The notes beneath the pieces were generated by a model, which saw only the letters and a list, made by a program, of their open reading frames with translations, ran no database searches and had not been told where the DNA came from. A stretch of 64,000 nt of DNA from CBDAUN01 sp965214615 (GTDB lineage: Bacteria > Pseudomonadota > Gammaproteobacteria > Arenicellales > JAJDZL01), in NCBI GenBank assembly GCA_965214615.1, contig OZ243952.1, positions 2,666,001-2,730,000 on the forward strand. The letters are read 5' to 3'. How positions within the stretch are numbered: position 1 is the first letter of the stretch; the number at the start of each line of letters is the position of its first letter. Below are positions 9,262 to 18,593 of the stretch, piece after piece. A program made the translations under genes and the position numbers.

Positions 9262-12200
9262 ATGAATAAGGGATTGATCGCCTACTTTGCGCAGAACCGC
9301 ACGGCAGCCAAGCTGCTTACGCTGTTTGTCCTCGTCAGCGGAACAATCGCAGCGGTCCAGTTGCCTGTTCAGCTGTATCCGCAGATCGATCTGCGCCGGA
9401 TCACGGTGATCGTGCCTTTTCCGGGAGCAACGCCGAAAGAGGTTGAACAGGACATCAATCGCCGGGTAGAGGAAAGCATCATCGGGCTTTCTGGGGTTGA
9501 ACGCGTCGTCACCAACGCCACCGCCAATACCGGCGTCATCACTATCCGACTGACTCCGTTCGCCGACGAAGACGCCGTACTCAGCAGTGTCGAAAACGCA
9601 GTCGACTCCATCGACAGGTTTCCTCCGCCGAAAGCTGAGCGACCGACCATCCAGATCGAGAAACTCAAGCTTGAGGTCTTGACCCTCAGCGTTTCTTCCG
9701 AAACCGCATCGGAACATGAATTGAGAAGCGTTGCCGAGGATATCCAGAACGACCTTCTGAATTTGAAGTCTGTTTCTCATGTGGACCTCGAGGGCGTTCG
9801 AGACCGGGAGATCGCAATCGAACTCGACGAAGAGCAACTGCGCCGCAATGACTTGACGTTCAGCCAGATCGCTCGGAAAATCAAGCGCAACTCGGCAAAC
9901 CTGACGTTTGGCGAGCTGAAAACCGAAAGCGGCACCATCGTCCTGTCCTCAAATGAAAAGCGCAGCGCAGGCGACGAGTACCGCGACATTCCCCTGATTA
10001 CGGATCCGAACGGCTCGCTTATCACGCTAGGCGACGTGGCAGTCATCAGAGATGCATTCTCGGATCAGGATGTCGTATCGAGGCTGAACGGCAAGCCGGC
10101 GATCTTCGTGAGAGTGGGCTACGACGAGGATCAGTCCATCACAGAAATCGCCGAACGGGTGAGACAGTGGCTGGGAAGCAAGATTTTTCCAGCACACATT
10201 GACGTTGAAGTATGGAACGATAAAGCCGCTCCCTCGCTCGAACGGGTACGGGAAATCATCTCAAGCGGACTGTTCGGGCTGGTGCTCGTCTTTTTATGCC
10301 TGATCGCTGTTTTCGATCTTCGCGTAGCGACCTGGATCACCGTTGGCATTCCAATTTCCTTTATCGGCGCGTTTCTGTTTTTTGACATCGCAGCACTGAC
10401 GTTGAATGTCGGCACGATTTTCGCATTCTTCCTGCTGGTGGGCATCGTCGTCGATGATGCCGTAGTCGTCGGCGAAAGCATCGCCGCAGAGCGCCAGCGC
10501 GGCAAGAACGCCTTGGACGCGGCGATTTCCGGGACCAAGGCGGTTGCCGCTCCCATTACAATCGGCGTCATCACAACCCTGCTGGCGTTCACCCCGCTTT
10601 TGTTCGTCACCTCGGAACGGTTTCAAATTTTCAAAGTCATTCCCGTAGTCGGATTCTTCGTACTGCTGGTATCCTTGATCGAAGCATTTCTGATTCTTCC
10701 GGCCCATCTGTCCCACGAAAAGCCGTGGAGCCTTGCTCCGCTTAGAAACATTCAGGAGCGCACCAGCAGCTGGCTGGACAGCTTGCGCGACAAGGTGGTC
10801 TCGCCGATTGTCATCTGGTCTACCAATCACATCATATTGACGCCGGTTATCGGTCTGATCATCGTCGTGGCAGCCTGCCTGCTTCTAACGACGGGAGCCG
10901 TGCGAATCATTATCGGCGACCAGCTTAGAAACGTATCCGACAGCATTCTGGCTGAAATCACCCACACGGCAGGCACACCTTTCGACGCGACTTTGGCGGC
11001 GGCGGAAAAATTCGCCGAGGCGGCGGAACAAGCCAATGAAGAACTCGGCGGCAATGCGGTCAAGTCAATCAGCCTGATTGCCGGCCTTCCCTCGACAAAG
11101 ATCAAGACAACTGGCGATTTTGTCCGGAGCTCGGCCGCGAATCAGGCGGCTGTCAGAGTGCACCTCAACGATCAGGACGTCCGCGATGTCTCGGTTCCGC
11201 TGTTTGAACGCACCTGGCGACACAAGATTGAAAATATATCCTCTTTTCAACGCGTTGAATTTCAATCAGCAAGAACCCTCACCCGGCCCAGCATCTCCTA
11301 CTCGCTGCTGTTCAATGATCGCAAGATCCTGCAGTCCGCGGTTGCCGACTTCAAGGCCATGCTGTCGAAAGAGCCCGGCATCTATGACCTGAACGACAAC
11401 ATGTCGCTTGGCAATCGTCAGTTTGAAATCGAATTGACTGACGCAGGCAAGCTGGCCGGGCTGACACTGACGAGCCTTGGCGCACAGCTCAGAGCGAATT
11501 ACCATGGTCTGGAGGTGCAGCGCATTCAAAGAGGACATGACGAAATCAAGGTAATGCTTCGATACCCCGAGCATCAGAGACAGAATTTGAGCGATTTGGC
11601 AAACGTACGGATTCGAATCGGCAACGGTCGCGAAATGCCGCTGCCAGTCGCAGCAAGAATTACAGAAAAGCGCGAATTGTCGAAACTGACACGAATCAAC
11701 GGCGAGGTAGCCGCCTTGATCAACGGCTACGCGGACGAAACGGTTGCCACTCCGATCCAGATCAGAAGAAAGATCAATGAGACGCATATTCCCAAATTGC
11801 TCAGGGAATATCCCGGATTGACCATCGACATTGACGGAAGCGCACGCGAGGAAGCATCCATGATCAAGGTGCTGGCTGTCATGACTCCGCTCGTATTGCT
11901 CGCGATGTACGTACTGGTGGCAACGTTTCTTCGAAGTTACTGGAAGCCGCTTGTCGTCGTTTTCGGATTCCCCGTGGCTTTCGCCGGCGCCGTAGCCAGC
12001 CACCTGATACTGGGCTGGGATTTCACCGGCATGTCCATGATGGGAATCATCGCAGTGCTCGGCGTCATCGTCAATGATGCCTTGGTACTGCTCGACCGCT
12101 ACAACAAGATACGCAGGGCGGATGTCAATTTGCCTGCTATCGCCATCGCATCGGCTGCGATGCATCACCGGTTTAGAGCGGTCTTCCTCACAAGCCTGAC

Positions 12201-12363
12201 CACAGTACTGGGGCTCTCGCCGCTGCTGTATGTGCGTAGCGAAGAGCTTCTAAGCTTCATACCATTCGTAGTCAGCATGCTGGGCGGTCTCATATTTGCC
12301 AGTCTTTTCACGCTGTTCATGCTGCCGGCGCTGGTGATGCTGATCGAAGGCCGCAGGGAATAG
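9262..12363 (+). CDS. RND-family efflux pump, AcrB/MexF-type inner-membrane transporter
   Basis: A 1033-residue protein of the usual length for AcrB-type pumps. It begins with a cytoplasmic helix and first membrane segment (LLTLFVLVSGTIAAVQLPVQLYPQ). The large periplasmic loops each contain porter and docking domains, and two sets of membrane helices follow. The proton-relay pair is visible in helix 4 (GIVVDDAVVVGES), and its internal-repeat counterpart is GVIVNDALVLLDRYN. It exports toxic or amphiphilic compounds, or an endogenous metabolite, in exchange for protons together with the adaptor at 7987. A 165-base gap separates the two, longer than usual, with no other gene in it. Its end faces cysC across a hairpin at 12382-12405. 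Confidence 0.92.
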   Translation: MNKGLIAYFAQNRTAAKLLTLFVLVSGTIAAVQLPVQLYPQIDLRRITVIVPFPGATPKEVEQDINRRVEESIIGLSGVERVVTNATANTGVITIRLTPFADEDAVLSSVENAVDSIDRFPPPKAERPTIQIEKLKLEVLTLSVSSETASEHELRSVAEDIQNDLLNLKSVSHVDLEGVRDREIAIELDEEQLRRNDLTFSQIARKIKRNSANLTFGELKTESGTIVLSSNEKRSAGDEYRDIPLITDPNGSLITLGDVAVIRDAFSDQDVVSRLNGKPAIFVRVGYDEDQSITEIAERVRQWLGSKIFPAHIDVEVWNDKAAPSLERVREIISSGLFGLVLVFLCLIAVFDLRVATWITVGIPISFIGAFLFFDIAALTLNVGTIFAFFLLVGIVVDDAVVVGESIAAERQRGKNALDAAISGTKAVAAPITIGVITTLLAFTPLLFVTSERFQIFKVIPVVGFFVLLVSLIEAFLILPAHLSHEKPWSLAPLRNIQERTSSWLDSLRDKVVSPIVIWSTNHIILTPVIGLIIVVAACLLLTTGAVRIIIGDQLRNVSDSILAEITHTAGTPFDATLAAAEKFAEAAEQANEELGGNAVKSISLIAGLPSTKIKTTGDFVRSSAANQAAVRVHLNDQDVRDVSVPLFERTWRHKIENISSFQRVEFQSARTLTRPSISYSLLFNDRKILQSAVADFKAMLSKEPGIYDLNDNMSLGNRQFEIELTDAGKLAGLTLTSLGAQLRANYHGLEVQRIQRGHDEIKVMLRYPEHQRQNLSDLANVRIRIGNGREMPLPVAARITEKRELSKLTRINGEVAALINGYADETVATPIQIRRKINETHIPKLLREYPGLTIDIDGSAREEASMIKVLAVMTPLVLLAMYVLVATFLRSYWKPLVVVFGFPVAFAGAVASHLILGWDFTGMSMMGIIAVLGVIVNDALVLLDRYNKIRRADVNLPAIAIASAAMHHRFRAVFLTSLTTVLGLSPLLYVRSEELLSFIPFVVSMLGGLIFASLFTLFMLPALVMLIEGRRE

Positions 12364-12381
12364 CCGCCGCAGACCCCTGAT

Positions 12382-12405
12382 TGCCTGCCGACATTCCGGC
12401 AGGCA
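12382..12405. terminator. Hairpin between convergent RND pump and cysC genes
   Basis: A 9-base-pair perfect stem (TGCCTGCCG / CGGCAGGCA) with the 6-base loop ACATTC lies between the two convergent stops. There is no T-tract on either side, so it is a weak or protein-assisted bidirectional terminator, or an mRNA 3'-end stabiliser. Confidence 0.45.
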
Positions 12406-12500
12406 CCGATGGTCCGAAGCAGGCGAATCGAGCAGCGGTTCGGGAACTCGGATTGGCTGCGCGGTCAGACTCGCGGATTGACCCGCCCGTGCGATTGCAC

Positions 12501-13118
12501 TCAGTCTGACGCGGTTCTTGCGCCGAATTGCTGAACGATTCGATCGAAAAAGAAATTCATAATCTTGTCAACCGATTGCTCCACCGTCAGCCCTTCGGTA
12601 TCAATCCGCAAATCGGGGCTATCAGGCGCCTCGAAGGGTGAATCAATGCCGGTAAACATTTCCAATTCGCCGCGAAGCGCCGTTGCATAAAGTCCTTTCG
12701 GGTCGCGTGACCGACATGTTTCGACCGAAGCGTCAATAAAGGTCTCCACGAAGTTTTCGCGGCGCAAAATCCGACGTGCGGCTTCACGGTCCGAATTGAA
12801 CGGTGAAATCAGAGACACGATGACCGTGATTCCCGAATCTGCGATAATTTTGGATATCTCGGCAACTCGACGGATATTTTCTGCGCGGTCATCGCGGTCA
12901 AAGCCAAGATCATTGCACAGCCCGCGGCGAACTTCGTCTCCGTCCAGTATGCAGGCAGCGATTTTGTGGCTCCTCAGTTCACGCGCCAGATGCGTCGCTA
13001 TGGTGGTCTTGCCCGCGCCAGACAGTCCTGTAAACCAAAATACTGTGGACTTGTCGCCGATGAAGTCGGCGCTTGCGGAATTCTCCGAGGCGGCCGAATT
13101 GGTGTGTTCCAGTTTCAC
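12501..13118 (-). CDS. cysC: Adenylylsulfate (APS) kinase
   Basis: A 205-residue protein with the APS-kinase hallmarks in order: P-loop GLSGAGKTT at about residues 32-40, LDGDEVRRGLCNDLGF, the DRDDRAENIRR stretch that contacts APS, SLISPFNSDR, and the FIDASVETCRSRDPKGLY segment. It phosphorylates APS to PAPS with ATP in the cytosol. PAPS serves sulfate assimilation or sulfotransfer. No ATP sulfurylase or PAPS reductase gene is in the window. It lies 152 bases downstream of the GldFG-type gene on the same strand, so co-transcription is possible. The enzyme assignment is firm; whether it serves assimilation or sulfation is not known. Confidence 0.93.
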   Translation of the reverse strand: MKLEHTNSAASENSASADFIGDKSTVFWFTGLSGAGKTTIATHLARELRSHKIAACILDGDEVRRGLCNDLGFDRDDRAENIRRVAEISKIIADSGITVIVSLISPFNSDREAARRILRRENFVETFIDASVETCRSRDPKGLYATALRGELEMFTGIDSPFEAPDSPDLRIDTEGLTVEQSVDKIMNFFFDRIVQQFGARTASD

Positions 13119-13270
13119 TGTCTGATTGTTCCCGATGGCAGACGCAAAAAGTCAATATTTTACTGCCATGGCCTTGGAACTGAATTGATATTTTTGCACC
13201 GATTAAGACGCGCCGCAAGAGACGAAATGTCCTGCGCTAGGCACGGTCATCACTTCAAGGCACTCCGTCT

Positions 13271-15811
13271 TTATCCGGCTGTGCGGGTGCGTCGATACAG
13301 CCACAGCAGCAGCAATATGATCAGCGGGCCGGATGCCAGATTGACCGCCAGGACTACAGTGCGCAGCAATTGGACGCTTTCGCGCACTTGAAGGCGCAAT
13401 TCACGCATTTGCGACCGCAGTGGAAGAGCCTGAATCTGCAGCTCGGCAATCTGACGCGAAACACCTTCAGGCAACTCGGCAGCCGAGGCCGCACCGGATT
13501 CGACGATCAGTTGCTCAATGCGCTGCTCAATGTCGAAGACGCGGCGTCCCAGCTCGGACTGGCTCTGCTGAACCGATTCGCCAGCTTCAGAGACAATCTC
13601 GGCAACCCGTGTAAATCGTCGATTCACTTCATCGCGAAGCCTGATTTCGTCAAGCCGGTAGCTGCCGGTGAGATATTCCACCAAGTTCAGGAACCACTGA
13701 CGGTTTCCATTGATCGGTACAGCTGCAGCATTGCCATCGACGTGACGCACTTGTGCGGAAAACTGATCATGGATCCAATCGGCATCGGCAATCGCAATCA
13801 GCGTGCCCGGTTTTTCATGCGCCGGATCGGTGCGATCGTCAAACGCACTGCCGATACCGCCCTGCACCGCTGCCGCGACAACCCGGCTGGCCGAATCACT
13901 TTCGAATCGGTATGCCAGTTCCTCTATGCCAAGTCTCGAAAAAACTTTCTTGTCCAATTCGCCGCTTCCCGGACCCGTAATCAGCAAGGGCCGGGCAAAC
14001 GACCCGGAGTCCAGTTCGAATGACCCCGGTTCGGCAAGAAGCAGATCTCGCTGCTGTCCGGCAACCGGGTGATCGAGACTCGCACCGTCGACCCCGAATC
14101 GGATCCAGAAAGGATACGCAATCGAAGCGCCGCCGCGCGTGGTCACCGGCATGCCCGTGTCGCGGTTGCCGACGACGACATGATCCATGTAGCGGATTCC
14201 ATAATGGGCCAGCAAGTCAGACACATCGTTGATCTCGCTCGATATCGAAGTATTGACCGCATTGCCCGCAAGATCCAGCCGGCTGAACGGGTCCAGCATA
14301 GCAATGACGTTGCCTCCGTTGATCAGGAAATCATCAATCTGGCGCAGCAGCGACGCTCGCATGACCTTTGCGTTAAACAGCACCAGCAAATCGAGATCAT
14401 GCGCCAATTCATCGGTAAAAAACGGCATCGCGGCAACATCGTACGATTTGCGCAACTGCGAAAGAATGCTCAGGCCCTCGGCACCCGCGATCGCAGATCG
14501 GGGCTGAATGGCCGGACCCAGCAAGCCGACCCTAGGCACCTGCGGCGCTGCAAACGACGCCAGAATCACGGCGATATCGTATTCAATGAACCGGCTTCGC
14601 GACAGGTCGAAATACGGAATCACGCCGGTTTGGCCGCCCTGTTCAAAGGCGGCCCCGAAATAGAAATGCGCACCGCTAGACAGCGTAATCCTCTGCACTC
14701 CCCGCTCCAGCGCCTCCAGTTCCAGTTCGGTATCAAGACTGGGCGTCACGCTTTCAATGTCAAGCCTGCCGCCGGAGCGGGATTCGAGGATTGACAGGAA
14801 CGACTCGACACGGCGGGCATGACTGCGGATGCTCACCGGCATGGATTCCTGATCTGCGCTGTAGTAGAGCGTCACCGCCGTATCAGAGGGCAGCGCATCG
14901 AGAATCTGCCGAGTGACCTGACTGATCGTGAATTCCTTGTGTTCAGTGACATCGAGGAACATTGATGCTGATTGAAGGGTCCACGCGAGCGGAACAATCG
15001 TCAAGCCAATGGCGGCGAGCACGATCAATGACCGCAGCGACACTTTTCGATGCACGCGATAGGATGCCAGCGCGAATGAGGCGATCAGAAACGCCGCCGT
15101 CGTCGCAGCAAAATAGGCCAGTGCCGCATACTCAAGACGCCCGGACAGGCATTCGCCGATCCAGTACATGGGACTCAATTGCTGAATGACCTGGATCACA
15201 TAGGCCGGAACAATGCCCTGTGCCGTATCGGCAGTGACCTCCCATCCTCCTGCGGTCAGCACAAACAGAGTCACCGTGCCGAGGACGAACGAACTGGCCT
15301 GCTCGCGCGCTGCTACCGAACAAAGAAGCGCAATCGCGAAAAAGTTCCACAGCAAAAGCGCGCCGGCCAGATAGCTCGAAATGACAACGCCGGCGTCCAG
15401 ATCCCCCAGATAGGCCAGCGTCGCCGGAAACGGCGCCGTCAGAACCAGAAACACAAGCAAGACAATTGCACCTGCCGCAAACTTGCCCAAAACGATGCTG
15501 GCCAGGCCCAGCGGCAATGTCTGCATCAATTCCATATTCCGGCTCTGAGTTTCGGACGGCCAGGCACGCATCGCAAGTGCCGGCACAAACACCAGAGCCA
15601 GCCAAGGCAAGTATTCGAACATGACGCGAACGCTGGAATGATCGGAGTTGAACACATCCGCCACAAGCCACAAGCCGGCTTGAAGGGTAATCACGAAGCC
15701 GCCAAGAAAAATCCACGAAAGCGGCGAGCTAAGGCAGCTCGTCAACTCGTGTTCCGCAACGCACCAGACCCTGCTTGCCAAAGGGGCGGCAGTTGCTTTC
15801 GGCACGCTCAT
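13271..15811 (-). CDS. Fused ABC-2 permease plus GldG-like domain protein (GldFG type)
   Basis: This 846-residue protein joins two halves often encoded separately. Residues 1 to about 280 form an ABC-2 permease with about seven membrane segments (for example SWIFLGGFVITLQAGLWLV, LVFLVLTAPFPATLAYLG). A large extracytoplasmic GldG-like region (DUF4350-related) follows, with ALPSDTAVTLYYSADQESMP at its start and the DFLINGGNVIAMLDPFSRLD segment. Next comes a coiled coil (about 735-815) and a last membrane helix near the C-terminus (VVLAVNLASGPLIILLLLWLY). In Bacteroidetes GldFG with GldA supports gliding; in proteobacteria the system is widespread and its substrate unknown. The start overlaps the ATPase stop by 4 bases (ATGA), so the two are co-translated. 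Confidence 0.85.
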   Translation of the reverse strand: MSVPKATAAPLASRVWCVAEHELTSCLSSPLSWIFLGGFVITLQAGLWLVADVFNSDHSSVRVMFEYLPWLALVFVPALAMRAWPSETQSRNMELMQTLPLGLASIVLGKFAAGAIVLLVFLVLTAPFPATLAYLGDLDAGVVISSYLAGALLLWNFFAIALLCSVAAREQASSFVLGTVTLFVLTAGGWEVTADTAQGIVPAYVIQVIQQLSPMYWIGECLSGRLEYAALAYFAATTAAFLIASFALASYRVHRKVSLRSLIVLAAIGLTIVPLAWTLQSASMFLDVTEHKEFTISQVTRQILDALPSDTAVTLYYSADQESMPVSIRSHARRVESFLSILESRSGGRLDIESVTPSLDTELELEALERGVQRITLSSGAHFYFGAAFEQGGQTGVIPYFDLSRSRFIEYDIAVILASFAAPQVPRVGLLGPAIQPRSAIAGAEGLSILSQLRKSYDVAAMPFFTDELAHDLDLLVLFNAKVMRASLLRQIDDFLINGGNVIAMLDPFSRLDLAGNAVNTSISSEINDVSDLLAHYGIRYMDHVVVGNRDTGMPVTTRGGASIAYPFWIRFGVDGASLDHPVAGQQRDLLLAEPGSFELDSGSFARPLLITGPGSGELDKKVFSRLGIEELAYRFESDSASRVVAAAVQGGIGSAFDDRTDPAHEKPGTLIAIADADWIHDQFSAQVRHVDGNAAAVPINGNRQWFLNLVEYLTGSYRLDEIRLRDEVNRRFTRVAEIVSEAGESVQQSQSELGRRVFDIEQRIEQLIVESGAASAAELPEGVSRQIAELQIQALPLRSQMRELRLQVRESVQLLRTVVLAVNLASGPLIILLLLWLYRRTRTAG

Positions 15812-16518
15812 GCGTCGGCGACAGCCTGCCGGTATCGGGAGAATATTCTGCCGTTGCCGTCAAGCAAATCGACCGTGGGGGAGTCTTCAAGAACCAGGCC
15901 GTCAGAAATAATAATGGCATGGCCGCATAGTTCTTCGACTTCTTCGAGAATGTGGGTGGAGACAAGAATTGTTTTGCGCTCTGCCAAATTGGCGATTGCC
16001 GTTCGAAGGCTTTGCTTTTGCAGCGGGTCCAGGCCGTCGGTGGGTTCATCCAGGATTAAAATCGACGGGTCGTGAACCAGCGCCTGCGCAAGCCATGCGC
16101 GCTGGCGCCAGCCCTTTGACAGGCTGCCAAGCGTGCGATGCATCACCGGCGACATATCCACATGCGCGAAAACACGTTCAACAGCTTCGCTGCGCCGCTT
16201 TCGCCCCAGCCGCGACTGGGCGGCGAATTTCAGAAACTCCAAGACGGTCAACTCCTGGAATCCATGTGCAGATTCCGGCACATAGCCGATTTTGGATTGA
16301 ATCGGCAAGCGCGCATCGCGCATGTCTTCGCCGTCGACGCGGATCGTGCCGGCATATGCGCCATAGTACCCGGCGAGACAGCGCATCGCTGTCGACTTGC
16401 CGGCGCCGTTGGGGCCCAGCAGGCCGGCTACAGTGCCGCACTGCAATGTAAAACTGACATCCCGCAATGCAACCGCAGGACCGAATCGCATGCTTAGATT
16501 TTGAACTTCAATAGACAC
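15808..16518 (-). CDS. ABC transporter ATPase, GldA type
   Basis: A 236-residue ATPase with Walker A GPNGAGKST (residues 35-43), a Q-loop region, signature LSKGWRQR (the G-W variant usual in ABC-2 exporters) and Walker B ILILDEPTDGLDP followed by the switch His in VSTHI. It powers the permease/GldG fusion encoded immediately downstream with a 4-base overlap. The start codon is GTG (16518), giving MSIEVQNLSMRFG; no better ATG lies upstream. No gene for an additional GldG-like subunit is present, consistent with the fusion. Confidence 0.9.
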   Translation of the reverse strand: MSIEVQNLSMRFGPAVALRDVSFTLQCGTVAGLLGPNGAGKSTAMRCLAGYYGAYAGTIRVDGEDMRDARLPIQSKIGYVPESAHGFQELTVLEFLKFAAQSRLGRKRRSEAVERVFAHVDMSPVMHRTLGSLSKGWRQRAWLAQALVHDPSILILDEPTDGLDPLQKQSLRTAIANLAERKTILVSTHILEEVEELCGHAIIISDGLVLEDSPTVDLLDGNGRIFSRYRQAVADA

Positions 16519-16595
16519 GGCATCAATTTGCGACTGCCCAGGCAGCGCCGTTGCTCCCGCGCAGTCCAGTCCTGGACCCTGAGTGCGCCGTCAGG

Positions 16596-16802
16596 CTATG
16601 CGAGATACCCGGCCACAATAAAGACAAGGATGCTGAATCCGGTCAGACCGTATCCCAGCCAGAGCAGCACCCGTCCGAGCGCGCTCTTGCCTGACTTGCC
16701 CATTATGATACTGCCGGCGGTTGCCATGATCGCGCCGACAATCGCTGCGGTGATGAAAACTGGACGCTGGGCGACCAATTCGAGCAGGTTCCAGAATCCC
16801 AT
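16596..16802 (-). CDS. Small two-helix membrane protein, unknown function
   Basis: A 68-residue protein with two predicted membrane segments (about residues 14-33, VFITAAIVGAIMATAGSIIM, and 45-65, LLWLGYGLTGFSILVFIVAG) joined by a basic loop GKSGKSALGR. It starts 44 bases after the ABC ATPase stop at 16847 on the same strand and is the last candidate gene of the Rieske/ABC operon. I do not recognise the family. The Gly-rich small-xxx-small helices suggest oligomerisation. Start ATG 16802 was preferred over the TTG at 16820. It could instead be non-coding, as it is short. Confidence 0.5.
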   Translation of the reverse strand: MGFWNLLELVAQRPVFITAAIVGAIMATAGSIIMGKSGKSALGRVLLWLGYGLTGFSILVFIVAGYLA

Positions 16803-16846
16803 AGATAAAAATCTTCGCAAAGCGCAGCACGCTGCAGCAGCGGCGA

Positions 16847-17683
16847 TCAGCCGGATTGCGAGGACAGCGCGCTGACCAGGTCGCCCTGAGTCGAGGCGCC
16901 GAAACTCTTTTTCGCCTCATCGTGCAGAATCTCAAGCGCCTGGCGCTTGTATTCGTAGACCTCGGGCAGAGTAAGCATGTGAAAATCCCGCGGTCGCGGA
17001 AGGCTGATGTCGATTATGTCCCGAACAGTCGTGGGCGTATTGGACAGCACGACAATCTGGTCGGCAAGGAAAATCGCCTCGTCCAGCTCCGACGTGACAA
17101 AGATATGCGTGCGCTGGGAGTCCTCGTACAGCTTCAGAAAGAATTCCTGCATCAGTTGCCGCGTCATCGCGTCGAGGCCGCGGAACGGCTCATCCATGAT
17201 CATCAGCTCGGGCTGGTTGATCATGGCGCGGGCAAGCTCGGCACGGCGCTGCATTCCACCGGAAAGCTGCAGCGGATACTTGTCGGCGAACTCGGTAAGG
17301 CCGACAATGCCAAGCAGTTCGTGGGCGCGCCTGCGCAGTTCGCGGCCTTTAAGGTCGCCGCGCAGCTTGGGGCCGAAAATGACATTCTGGTATGTCGTCA
17401 GCCAAGGCAGCAGGGTTGTTTCCTGAAACACCACCATGCGCTCATGCACCGGACCGGCGATAGCTTTGCCGCCAACACTGATCTTGCCCGAATCGGGACG
17501 CTCGTAGCCGGCAACCAGATTGACCAGCGTCGTCTTACCGCAGCCTGACGGGCCGACCAGCGCAGTCAATGTGCCGGGCTGCACCACAAGACTGAAGTTT
17601 TCAATGATCTGATGCCGGTCCCACGCTTCGCCGTAGGACTTGCTCACACCGCTTATTTCAACAGTTACTGCATCCACTGCCAT
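16847..17683 (-). CDS. ABC importer ATPase, nitrate/sulfonate/taurine type (second ATPase)
   Basis: The protein has 278 residues. Walker A is GPSGCGKTT, the signature LSGGMQRRAELARA, and Walker B LMIMDEPFRGLDAMTR, followed by the switch region IFVTSELDEAIFLADQIVVL. The switch is SE, not the usual TH, so the catalytic His of the H-loop appears replaced. The C-terminal tail (HMLTLPEVYEYKRQALEILHDEA) is typical of TauB/NrtD/SsuB-like ATPases. The start at ATG 17683 follows TAGGAG directly and lies 4 bases after the permease stop. The other ATPase in this operon (18594) keeps an intact THD H-loop, so the two probably form an asymmetric heterodimer. Confidence 0.9.
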   Translation of the reverse strand: MAVDAVTVEISGVSKSYGEAWDRHQIIENFSLVVQPGTLTALVGPSGCGKTTLVNLVAGYERPDSGKISVGGKAIAGPVHERMVVFQETTLLPWLTTYQNVIFGPKLRGDLKGRELRRRAHELLGIVGLTEFADKYPLQLSGGMQRRAELARAMINQPELMIMDEPFRGLDAMTRQLMQEFFLKLYEDSQRTHIFVTSELDEAIFLADQIVVLSNTPTTVRDIIDISLPRPRDFHMLTLPEVYEYKRQALEILHDEAKKSFGASTQGDLVSALSSQSG

Positions 17684-17687
17684 ACTC

Positions 17688-18578
17688 CTAGAACAGACGC
17701 CGCCAAGGCATGGAGATTTCTCCGATCTTGCGAATCGCGCTGCTCGACAGGTAGCCCGCAATACCGATACTGATCATTCCCACGACGATCTGCTCCAAAG
17801 AGCCGCCCATGTAGGAATTCCAGATGAAAAAGCCCAGACCGCCGCCGGCCTGAGTGCCGCCGCCGGATATCATTTCCGCTGCGAGCACGACTTCCCAGGT
17901 AATTCCCATTCCCACTGCGGCGCCGGTGAAAATCGACGGCAATGTTCCGGGAAGAACAATCTTGAAAAACAGGTGACGCTGCGTGGCGCCCATGGACTGA
18001 GCGGCCCTGAGATAATTGATATCGATGCTTCGCGCACCGCCGACCACGTTGATCACGATCGTAAAGAAGGCGCCGAGGAATGTCACGAACGCAATGGACA
18101 TTTCATTCGTCGGCCAGAAAATCAGCGAAGCCGGCACCCACGCCAGAGGCGGTATCGGGCGCAGCACTTCGAATGGCGCAAAGAACACGGATCGAAAATA
18201 GCGGTTGACCGCCAGCGCGAGCCCGAACGGAATCCCGATCAGCTGCGCCGCAATGAATCCTTGAAACACGCGCCAGAAGCTCAAATACCAGCTCTCCCAG
18301 TATCCTCGCTTGAAAATCACATCGCCCCAGGCGACCAGAACATCGGCCGGCGGCGGGACCAGGCCGATCCACGGCAGCTGGTATCCGAACCATTCGTCCC
18401 ATCGCGCGCCGATCTCCCACAGAACGATGAACAGCAGAATCGCCGCCACTCCGCGCCATAGCTTGGTATTCGCCCTGACTTTCTGCTTGAACGAAGTCCG
18501 ATAAAGCGCATCCATCTTGGTTGCGCGGCTGTCAGGGGCGGATGACGAAGCGCCTTGACTGTCCGTTTGCTCACTCAT
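17688..18578 (-). CDS. ABC importer permease, TauC/SsuC type (second permease)
   Basis: A 296-residue inner-membrane protein with about six helices and the BPD-transport EAA-like loop (LRAAQSMGATQRHLFFKIVLPGTLPSIFTG) that docks on the ATPase. A hydrophilic N-terminal extension of about 40 residues precedes the first helix. Start ATG 18578 has a GAGGTGG ribosome site 5 bases upstream, better than the GTG at 18587. It is one of two different permeases in the operon, so the importer is likely a heterodimer with the permease at 19435. Confidence 0.9.
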   Translation of the reverse strand: MSEQTDSQGASSSAPDSRATKMDALYRTSFKQKVRANTKLWRGVAAILLFIVLWEIGARWDEWFGYQLPWIGLVPPPADVLVAWGDVIFKRGYWESWYLSFWRVFQGFIAAQLIGIPFGLALAVNRYFRSVFFAPFEVLRPIPPLAWVPASLIFWPTNEMSIAFVTFLGAFFTIVINVVGGARSIDINYLRAAQSMGATQRHLFFKIVLPGTLPSIFTGAAVGMGITWEVVLAAEMISGGGTQAGGGLGFFIWNSYMGGSLEQIVVGMISIGIAGYLSSSAIRKIGEISMPWRRLF

Positions 18579-18593
18579 TGGATCCACCTCGTA

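Noticed and set aside
13370..14023. Plus-strand open frame of 217 codons, and similar ones at 14069-14794 and 15179-16075
   Set aside because: They are antisense to the GldFG-type and ATPase genes, are rich in Arg/Gln and resemble no family.
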